Program-made: the position numbers and the translations under genes
Part shown: piece by piece, positions 41,422-46,453 of the stretch
How positions within the stretch are numbered: position 1 is the first letter of the stretch
Layout of the letters: every line of letters starts with the position of its first letter
Source: Elusimicrobia bacterium GWC2_61_19
GTDB lineage: Bacteria; Elusimicrobiota; Elusimicrobia; Elusimicrobiales; UBA9959
Direction: 5' to 3'
Assembly: GCA_001799795.1 (NCBI GenBank)
Contig: MGUD01000004.1
Location: 1 to 46,453 of the forward strand
Length of the DNA: 46,453 nt
The notes under the pieces: generated by a model
Told to the model about the DNA's origin: nothing
Database searches by the model: none
What the model saw: the letters and a program-made list of their open reading frames with translations, nothing else

Positions 41422-42574
41422 GGATTTTACGGATGCGGGAAACGCCTTCCACGATGTCTTTTTCGGCGCCGCAGTAGCTCAGGCGCAGGTGGCCTTCCAG
41501 GCCGAACTCCATGCCCGGCACCGTCACCACCATGGCTTTTTCCAGCAGCATGTTGGAAAGTTTTGTCGAGTCGGGCTCGTAGGCGCTGAAGTCGGGGAAG
41601 CTGTAGAAAGTGCCCTGCGGCTTATGCAGCTTCACTTTCTTCAGCTTGGAAAGTTCGGCCACCATCACGTCCCGCTTTTTTTCCAGCCCGGAGCGCAGCT
41701 TGTCCACAAAACCGCTGCCTTCGCGCAGCGCCCCGGCCGCGGCCGTCTGGCTGAGGGCCGACGGGCAGGACGAAACCTGCGCCTGCACCTTTATCATGGC
41801 CTGGGTCAGGGCCTCGTTGGCCACGCTCCAGCCTATGCGGTAGCCGGTCATGGAGAAAGTTTTGGACACGCCGTTTATGGAAACTATCACGGAGTCGTTG
41901 AGCGGCCGTTGGGAAAAATTAAAGGCCGACGGGGCTTTCAGGCCGTCGAACACCAGGCGGTTGTAAATGTCGTCCATCAGCAGGTAGATATTGCGGTGCT
42001 CGCAGATCTCCACCATTTCCCGCACGAACTCTTCGGAATAGACCTGGCCGGAAGGGTTGTTGGGGCTGTTAAGGAGTATGGCCTTGGTGCAGCTGGTAAG
42101 GTGGGCCTCGATGTCGGCCGCGGACACCAGCAGCTCGCCTTTGGGCGGGCGCACTATGACGGGCGTGCCGTAAGCCAGGCGCACCATTTCCGGGTAGCTC
42201 ACCCAGTAAGGCGCGGGGAAGATCACCTGGTCGCCGGGGTCCACCACTGAAACTAGGAAATTATAAATGGCCTGTTTGGCGCCGGAGGCCACCACGATAT
42301 TTTTGGGGCCGGGCTTTACGCCGTAATGCGCCTCGGTGTAGGCGGCGATCTCTTTTTTAAGGGGAGCCGTGCCGGAGACGGGCGTGTAGCGCACAAAACC
42401 GGCGTCCAGCATTTTGCGGCTTTCTTCCAAGGCGCCGCCGGGTATTTTCTCTTCGGGTTCGCCGCCGCCCAGGTGGATGACGGGCTTGCCTTCGGCTTTC
42501 AGGTTGTTCGCTAATTCGTTGAGCTTAAGGGTGGCCGATTGGCCGAGGGAGAGGGCAAGTCTGCTGAGGTTCAT
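41414..42574 (-). CDS. aspC: Aspartate aminotransferase-type PLP enzyme (class I/II)
   Basis: A 386-residue fold-type I aminotransferase. The PLP-binding lysine is Lys238 in VSKTFSMTGYRIGW; NSPNNPSG holds the ring-stacking Asn region, MDDIYNRLVF the cofactor Asp/Tyr, and Arg in LRLSYC binds the alpha-carboxylate. The subgroup resembles bacterial type Ib aspartate aminotransferases (GGGEPEEKIP start), which may also use aromatic or prephenate-type substrates. The ATG at 42574 begins the family-typical LSRLALSL; the longer GTG start at 42595 is also possible. The gene begins 33 nt after tRNA-Cys on the same strand, and neither start has a clear ribosome site. Confidence 0.88.
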   Translation of the reverse strand: MNLSRLALSLGQSATLKLNELANNLKAEGKPVIHLGGGEPEEKIPGGALEESRKMLDAGFVRYTPVSGTAPLKKEIAAYTEAHYGVKPGPKNIVVASGAKQAIYNFLVSVVDPGDQVIFPAPYWVSYPEMVRLAYGTPVIVRPPKGELLVSAADIEAHLTSCTKAILLNSPNNPSGQVYSEEFVREMVEICEHRNIYLLMDDIYNRLVFDGLKAPSAFNFSQRPLNDSVIVSINGVSKTFSMTGYRIGWSVANEALTQAMIKVQAQVSSCPSALSQTAAAGALREGSGFVDKLRSGLEKKRDVMVAELSKLKKVKLHKPQGTFYSFPDFSAYEPDSTKLSNMLLEKAMVVTVPGMEFGLEGHLRLSYCGAEKDIVEGVSRIRKILD

Positions 42575-42607
42575 AGGTGAAAGCGGGCACTTCACCGAAA
42601 AATTTTA

Positions 42608-42679
42608 AGGTGCGGGTGGGAATCGAACCCACGAATAAGAGTTTTGCAGACTCTCGCCTTACCACTTGGCCACCGCACC
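42608..42679 (-). tRNA. tRNA-Cys (anticodon GCA)
   Basis: 72 nt on the minus strand. Acceptor GGTGCGG pairs with CCGCACC, the anticodon arm AGAGT-CTGCAAA-ACTCT contains GCA, and the T arm is GTGGG-TTCGATT-CCCAC. The discriminator base is U, as required for Cys tRNAs. CCA is not encoded. Confidence 0.95.
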
Positions 42680-42687
42680 GTAAAAAT

Positions 42688-42717
42688 ATCTTATCAAACT
42701 TTATGCCGCTTTCTCAA
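42688..42717 (-). promoter_or_regulatory. Promoter of tRNA-Cys
   Basis: On the minus strand TTGAGA, an 18-nt spacer and TAAGAT preceded by TGA (extended -10). The predicted start is about 2-3 nt before the mature tRNA. aspC may be read through from here. Confidence 0.55.
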
Positions 42718-42742
42718 TAAAGGCCGGCCCGCCGCGCCGGCC
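42716..42742 (-). terminator. Terminator after the ferredoxin-domain gene
   Basis: On the minus strand GGCCGGC and GCCGGCC form a perfect 7-bp stem around 7 nt and are followed by TTTATT, directly after the stop codon. Confidence 0.6.
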
Positions 42743-43606
42743 CTACTCCCGGGTTTCGCTTTTTACGCCGCCCTGTATGCCTATGACCACGTGCTTTATG
42801 GGCACCTTGCGGGAGGCCGCGGCCGCGGCGGTCCTGACCAGGGCCAGCAGGCCGCTGCAGCAGGGCACTTCCATGGTGACCACGGTGAGCGTGTTCACCT
42901 TGGCGTCCTCTATCAGGGCCTGTATTTTTTCGGCGTAGAGCTCCTGCCCGTCGTCCAGCTTGGGGCAGGCGATGACTATGGCTTTGCCCTTTATGAAGTC
43001 GTTGTGGAAGTTGCCGTAGGCGTAGGCCGTGCAGTCCGCGGCTATTACCACGTCGGCCTTTTCGAAGTAAGGGGCCATGGGCGAGGCCAGGTGCAGCTGC
43101 ACGGGCCACTGGCGCAGCTGGGACCTGGCGGCGGGGTCGGCGCCGTCCTCTTCACAGCCGCAGACTTCGCGCAGGTCCATGGTCCGCCCGCCGGGGCAGC
43201 CGCAGGGCTCATGCCCGCCGTGCCTGTGTTCTTTTTTCACAGCTTCCTCCATCGGGTTGGCTATCTTATGTTCTTTGAGGTAATCAAAAGCCTGCTTTAA
43301 GAATTTTTTCTGGGCGTGGTCCTTGAGATGTTTAAGATGGGCCTTGATAGTGTTGGGGCCCTGCTTCACCATCCCCTCCATCACCCTAACCTCGTCGTAC
43401 GGCACGGCTTCGCGTTCTTCTATCTTTATGGCGCCGCGCGGGCACTCGCCTATGCAGGCGCCCAGGCCGTCGCAGAGCAGGTCGCTTATCAGGCGGGCCT
43501 TGCCGTCTATCACCTGCAGGGCGCCCTCATGGCAGCCGGTCACGCAGTTGCCGCACCCGTCGCACAGCCGCTCGTCTATCTTGATGATCTGTCTTTTGGT
43601 TTTCAT
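42743..43606 (-). CDS. Ferredoxin-domain iron-sulfur protein of unknown function
   Basis: A 287-residue protein. The N-terminal ferredoxin region has one complete cluster motif, Cys15-18-21-25 (CDGCGNCVTGC), and one incomplete motif in which Leu48 replaces the second Cys (CDGLGACIGEC, Cys45, 51, 55). A central His/Cys-rich stretch (EHRHGGHEPCGCPGG, VCGCEEDG) could bind another metal. The C-terminal half is an alpha/beta domain with ACPKLDDGQELYAEKI and MEVPCCSGL, an arrangement I recall from anaerobe proteins annotated as 4Fe-4S ferredoxins. It is co-transcribed with the Rrf2 regulator through a 4-nt overlap, suggesting redox or iron-sulfur stress control. No enzymatic reaction can be assigned. 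Confidence 0.72.
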   Translation of the reverse strand: MKTKRQIIKIDERLCDGCGNCVTGCHEGALQVIDGKARLISDLLCDGLGACIGECPRGAIKIEEREAVPYDEVRVMEGMVKQGPNTIKAHLKHLKDHAQKKFLKQAFDYLKEHKIANPMEEAVKKEHRHGGHEPCGCPGGRTMDLREVCGCEEDGADPAARSQLRQWPVQLHLASPMAPYFEKADVVIAADCTAYAYGNFHNDFIKGKAIVIACPKLDDGQELYAEKIQALIEDAKVNTLTVVTMEVPCCSGLLALVRTAAAAASRKVPIKHVVIGIQGGVKSETRE

Positions 43607-43998
43607 ATAAGGTCTTTTATCGTTATGCCTTCTATTTCGGAGATCAGGCGGGCCTCGACAGCCGCTATTTTATGGCGCAGCAGGCAGGCGCCGTGGTTCT
43701 GGCAGATCTTTTTGCGGAAGACGCAGTCGTTCAGCTTCAGCGGGCCCTGCAGCACCGCCACCAGGCCGGCCAGGGTTATGGTTTCCGGCCGGCGCGCCAG
43801 CGCGAAGCCCCCGCCCTTGCCTTTTACGGCAACCAATATGCCGGCCTTGTGCAGTTTCTGCATTATTTTACGGAGGAAAGGCCTGGTAACGCCTATCGTC
43901 CCTTCCATCTGCGCCACCGACACGGTCGGTTTATTGGCCCGGGCCATAAAAACCAGCGCCCTGGCCGCGTAATCTACATCTCTGTTCAGTAGTTTCAT
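43603..43998 (-). CDS. Rrf2-family transcriptional regulator with IscR-like cysteines
   Basis: A 131-residue winged-helix regulator. The N-terminus (LNRDVDYAARALVFMA) and recognition helix region (GVTRPFLRKIMQKLHKAGILVAVKGKGGGFALAR) fit Rrf2. Cys92, Cys99 and Cys105 lie almost exactly where IscR holds its [2Fe-2S] cluster (92, 98, 104), so cluster sensing is likely. The gene overlaps the ferredoxin-domain gene by 4 nt. A near-perfect inverted repeat sits between the -35 and -10 boxes, implying self-repression. IscR-type or NsrR-type sensing cannot be decided. Confidence 0.88.
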   Translation of the reverse strand: MKLLNRDVDYAARALVFMARANKPTVSVAQMEGTIGVTRPFLRKIMQKLHKAGILVAVKGKGGGFALARRPETITLAGLVAVLQGPLKLNDCVFRKKICQNHGACLLRHKIAAVEARLISEIEGITIKDLI

Positions 43999-44034
43999 AA
44001 TGTATACATATGATACTGCATGGGTATCATTATG
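43996..44034. promoter_or_regulatory. Operator overlapping the rrf2 promoter
   Basis: ATGATAC (44010-44016), 7 nt, GTATCAT (44024-44030) forms a perfect inverted repeat. An outer pair CATAATG/CATTATG (43996-44002 and 44028-44034) extends the symmetry. The position and size suit an Rrf2 dimer. Confidence 0.65.
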
Positions 44035-44038
44035 TCAA
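44010..44038 (-). promoter_or_regulatory. Promoter of the rrf2-ferredoxin operon
   Basis: On the minus strand perfect TTGACA (44038-44033), a 17-nt spacer and TATCAT (44015-44010). The expected start near 44003 is only about 5 nt before the ATG, so the transcript could be leaderless. No ribosome site is visible. Confidence 0.65.
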
Positions 44039-44128
44039 GCCCTGTTTTCAGCGTCCCCAGGCCGCGCCGCCCACAGCCGCCTCGCCTCCAGCGGCTTTCT
44101 TTTGTAGAATAAGTCTATCGGAGGTTCT

Positions 44129-45196
44129 ATGAAATCATTAATTTACGCAGCCCTTCTCTTACTGCCCGGCCTCTGCCAGGCCGACACCTTTATAATGAAG
44201 GACGGGGCTAAACTGGACGGAGAGGTAACCGGGGAAATGGACGGTGCCCTACTGGTTAAAACCAAATACGGCTCGCTCACCCTGAACAAAGCCGACATCC
44301 AGGAACAGACGGCGGTTATTCCCGCGCTGGCCCCCGCCATTTCCGCGCAAGTCGCCACGGCTTTCTCCACTATGACCCCGGTGGCCGTTTCCACGGAGCC
44401 GCCCGTTGCCGCCGCGCAGCCCCAGGCCCCGCAGCAGATCAGACTGACTTTTACCAATATAAACCCCAGCACCTCCACGCGCCTGACGGTCTACACCGAA
44501 AACTGGGTGGCCATAGCCACCGAGACCTTCGACGCCGCCGGCGCGCTCACCGGCCTGGAAGGCGCCATAAAAGACGGCACCTACACCGAATATTACGACA
44601 CCGGCGCCCTTAAGACGGTAAAGACCATGGCCAACGGCAAAACCAGCGGCACCCTGAAGGCCTATTACCCCTCGGGCAAGGTGCAGATAGAGGCCTACTA
44701 CCTGGCCGGCGCCAAGGACGGCCCCTTCAAATATTTCGCCGATAACGGCCTGCCCCTGATGGAAGCCGCCTACCGCAACGACAAGCTCAACGGCTGGAAA
44801 AAAGAATTCGACGCGACCGGCCTCGTAACGGCCGAAACCTACTACATCGACGACCATGTGGCCGAACCGCCCAAGGCGCAGGCCGCCCCCGAACCGGAAA
44901 AGGAAACCGAATCCCTGGTAACGGTAAAGACCATGGCCCTCGCCCGCGGCGAGCGGTACTCCTTCCAGCTCAACGGCAAATACATCGGCAAAGCCCACCT
45001 GGACAAGGACTTCAACATCATAAGCCTCGAAGGCAAGATCCCCGACGGCGCCGTAAAGGTCTACACCAAGGAAGGGAAACTGAGCAAGGAATTCGTGTTC
45101 GAAGGCTCCGCCATTAAATTACTGCGGATCTACACAGAAGGCGGCCCGCTCAAAGCCGAATATTCTTTCAAGGACGATAAAGCAGTAAAAAAATAA
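44129..45196 (+). CDS. Exported protein with MORN/YwqK-like repeats
   Basis: A 355-residue secreted or periplasmic protein. The signal peptide MKSLIYAALLLLPGLCQA ends before DTFIMKDG; Cys16 is not in a canonical lipobox. An N-terminal small beta segment (FIMKDGAKLDGEVTG) is followed by a Pro/Ala linker and then repeats of the type DGTYTEYYDTGALKTVKTMANGK, SGTLKAYYPSGKVQIEAYY and DGPFKYFADNGLPLMEAAY, typical of MORN_2/YwqK proteins. A last repeat cluster follows after a Glu/Pro linker. These repeats occur in outer-membrane or envelope proteins of unclear function. GGAGG precedes the ATG, and a strong terminator ends the gene. It appears monocistronic. Confidence 0.8.
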   Translation: MKSLIYAALLLLPGLCQADTFIMKDGAKLDGEVTGEMDGALLVKTKYGSLTLNKADIQEQTAVIPALAPAISAQVATAFSTMTPVAVSTEPPVAAAQPQAPQQIRLTFTNINPSTSTRLTVYTENWVAIATETFDAAGALTGLEGAIKDGTYTEYYDTGALKTVKTMANGKTSGTLKAYYPSGKVQIEAYYLAGAKDGPFKYFADNGLPLMEAAYRNDKLNGWKKEFDATGLVTAETYYIDDHVAEPPKAQAAPEPEKETESLVTVKTMALARGERYSFQLNGKYIGKAHLDKDFNIISLEGKIPDGAVKVYTKEGKLSKEFVFEGSAIKLLRIYTEGGPLKAEYSFKDDKAVKK

Positions 45197-45214
45197 TCCA
45201 GCCGTTCCCGATAA

Positions 45215-45249
45215 AAAAAGGCCGTCCCCTTAACGAGGACGGCCTTTTT
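45215..45249 (+). terminator. Strong terminator of the MORN-repeat gene
   Basis: AAGGCCGTCC and GGACGGCCTT form a perfect 10-bp stem with a 9-nt loop, preceded by an A-run and followed by TTT. It looks bidirectional and also lies downstream of the tRNA gene on the other strand. Confidence 0.85.
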
Positions 45250-45255
45250 AAATAC

Positions 45256-45329
45256 TGGGCCCGGAAGGACTTGAACCTTCGACCCAACGATTATGAGTCG
45301 TTTGCTCTAACCAACTGAGCTACGGGCCC
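45256..45329 (-). tRNA. tRNA with CAU anticodon (elongator Met or Ile2)
   Basis: 74 nt on the minus strand. Acceptor GGGCCCG pairs with CGGGCCC, the D arm is GCTCAGTTGGTTAGAGC, the anticodon stem-loop AACGA-CTCATAA-TCGTT contains CAU and the T arm is GAAGG-TTCAAGT-CCTTC. CCA is not encoded. G1-C72 pairing excludes an initiator. Lysidine-modified Ile2 and elongator Met cannot be separated safely by eye. Confidence 0.92.
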
Positions 45330-45383
45330 TTAAATCCGTTACTTCCGACCGAATAACCATATTAGCAATTTAAAAACCCCCGT

Positions 45384-46391
45384 TCAAACACTTTCGGGCC
45401 GTGAACCGCCCGCGGCCAGCGACATATCCTTGCGGTACTGGGCCACGGACCGGCGGGACAGCGCCACCCCGTGGCGCACCTTCAGCTCCACCCTCAGTTT
45501 CTCATCGCTCAGCTCCGGCTTTTCGGCGGCTATGGCGTAAAGCCGCTCCAGGTTAACCCGCTTGGCGCTGGGCAGCAGCACGCTCATGGGCGCCTCCGTG
45601 CCCCAGGGCAGCTGCACGGACTTGTTTCCCACCAGGCGGTTCAGCACGCTGGCGTCCACCTCCAGATTTTTCGCCAGCGTCTTCTGTGAAAGCGGCCGGC
45701 GCCGCCCCGGCTCCCCGGTCAGCAGATAATCGGTCTGTATGCTCAGCAGGATCTCCAGCGCGCGGTATAGCGTGGTCTTGCGCTTGTCGGCGAACTCCAC
45801 GCGCTTGAGGAGTTTCTCCACCCCCAGGCGCTCCGCCGGCGGCATGTCCGCGGTGAGCGCCGCCAGTTTCTCCTGGTCCACTTTGTAGCGGCCTTTCCAG
45901 ATCTCGCGGTGGAAGAAGGCCAGCACCGGCGCGCCGCTCTCAATTTCTATCCCGGCCACCGCGCTGAACACCTGCGCGGCCGGGGCCTCAGGGGCGCCCT
46001 CGAATTCCGCCTGTATGTAAGCCCGGTTCACAAAATCCCTCAGACGCCCGGCGTCGGCCACCGTAATATCGCATTCCTCCGCCCGCTCCACGTCGCTCAT
46101 GACCGCGTCTTTCAGGAAACAGGCCTCGAATTTCTCCTGGCCTATCCCCTGTATTATTCCCACCAGGTCGCCGCCGCCGTCGGCCAGTTCGGGCAGGTCC
46201 CCGCCGGAAAGCTTCAGCCCGTAACCGGCGTAGTTCCGGGCGGCGTAGCGGGCCGACGGGAACTCGGCCAGGTTGATGGCGCCGGAAGCCTTGAGCAGCG
46301 TAAAGAACCGGTTTCCCTCCAGCTCTTTTAAAACTTTCTCAAACTCTTCCTCCGGCATTTCAGCCATATGCGCCATTTTAAGCGCGCCCAT
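45384..46391 (-). CDS. rpoN: RNA polymerase sigma-54 factor, short and divergent, N-terminus uncertain
   Basis: A 335-residue sigma-54 homologue, against about 480 in typical RpoN. The C-terminal DNA-binding part is recognisable: a helix-turn-helix-like segment PLSQKTLAKNLEVDASVLNRLVG and the RpoN box SRRSVAQYRKDM near the end, the counterpart of ARRTVAKYRE. The core-binding middle region is weakly similar. At the N-terminus, KMAHMAEMPEEEFEKVLKELEGN may be the end of region I, the activator-responding part. The frame stays open 10 codons upstream of the ATG (LVQFCPTSV) but holds only ATT or CTG as starts before a TAA. Region I therefore looks shortened. No gene neighbour on this side is complete in the window. 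Confidence 0.78.
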   Translation of the reverse strand: MGALKMAHMAEMPEEEFEKVLKELEGNRFFTLLKASGAINLAEFPSARYAARNYAGYGLKLSGGDLPELADGGGDLVGIIQGIGQEKFEACFLKDAVMSDVERAEECDITVADAGRLRDFVNRAYIQAEFEGAPEAPAAQVFSAVAGIEIESGAPVLAFFHREIWKGRYKVDQEKLAALTADMPPAERLGVEKLLKRVEFADKRKTTLYRALEILLSIQTDYLLTGEPGRRRPLSQKTLAKNLEVDASVLNRLVGNKSVQLPWGTEAPMSVLLPSAKRVNLERLYAIAAEKPELSDEKLRVELKVRHGVALSRRSVAQYRKDMSLAAGGSRPESV

Positions 46392-46453
46392 TACGCTAGT
46401 CGGGCAAAACTGGACCAGAATTTAGGCTGACTTAAGGTGTATTTTGAAGGTAG

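Noticed and set aside
44050-44058. AGCGTCCCC resembling the end of the palindromic elements
   Set aside because: Only nine bases match, with no partner arm nearby and no core; a chance match is plausible in this composition.

Overview
This 46.4 kb window is GC-rich, gene-dense chromosomal DNA from a Gram-negative bacterium. An outer membrane is implied by the type IV pilus secretin, two O-antigen-ligase-like proteins and a heptose epimerase of the HldD type. Complete bacterial V-type and F-type ATPases, a SWIB-domain protein, a divergent sigma-54 and a menaquinone-type methyltransferase together suggest a lineage such as Elusimicrobiota. That placement is inferred from gene content and protein style; no rRNA is present to confirm it.

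Layout. 1-4.8 kb (+): 3' part of ychF, a glycosyltransferase-like gene, a PcrA/UvrD helicase and a Nudix hydrolase. 4.9-11.2 kb (-): two overlapping Wzy_C (O-antigen ligase/PglL-like) genes, a phospholipase-D-type cardiolipin synthase, a secreted protein of unknown function and a tetrapyrrole-methylase-fold methyltransferase, nearly all overlapping by a few bases. 11.2-15.8 kb (-): the type IV pilus assembly operon pilMNOPQ behind a good sigma-70-like promoter and ended by a hairpin terminator. 15.9-18.5 kb: a Gfo/Idh/MocA-like protein, a small membrane protein, a 57-aa ORF missed by the ORF track, and a UbiE/MenG methyltransferase. 18.5-26.7 kb (-): a nine-gene V-type ATPase operon (G/H-C-I-K-F-E-A-B-D). 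26.85-26.96 kb: a long perfect palindromic repeat. 27-28.1 kb (-): an NagX/HGSNAT-like membrane acyltransferase. 28.1-36.1 kb (-): a complete F-type ATP synthase operon (atpZ-I-B-E-F-H-A, then hldD, then atpG-D-C). 36.2-46.4 kb: a triple-receiver GGDEF protein, a secreted trypsin-like protease, a SWIB protein, a second long palindromic repeat, ATP-type PEP carboxykinase, an aspartate-type aminotransferase, tRNA-Cys, a ferredoxin-domain protein with its Rrf2 regulator, a secreted MORN-repeat-like protein, a tRNA with CAU anticodon, and a short sigma-54.

How the genes work together. Energy coupling dominates: two rotary ATPases lie about 1.4 kb apart on one strand, so the cell could both make ATP from, and spend ATP on, ion gradients. 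PEP carboxykinase and the aminotransferase connect oxaloacetate, PEP and aspartate. The pilus operon, the two Wzy_C proteins, the cardiolipin synthase and HldD form an envelope and surface theme. No CRISPR array, rRNA, prophage or intact transposase was seen. The only mobile-looking DNA is a pair of related palindromic elements with GGGGACGCT ends. No gap between genes exceeds about 300 bases.
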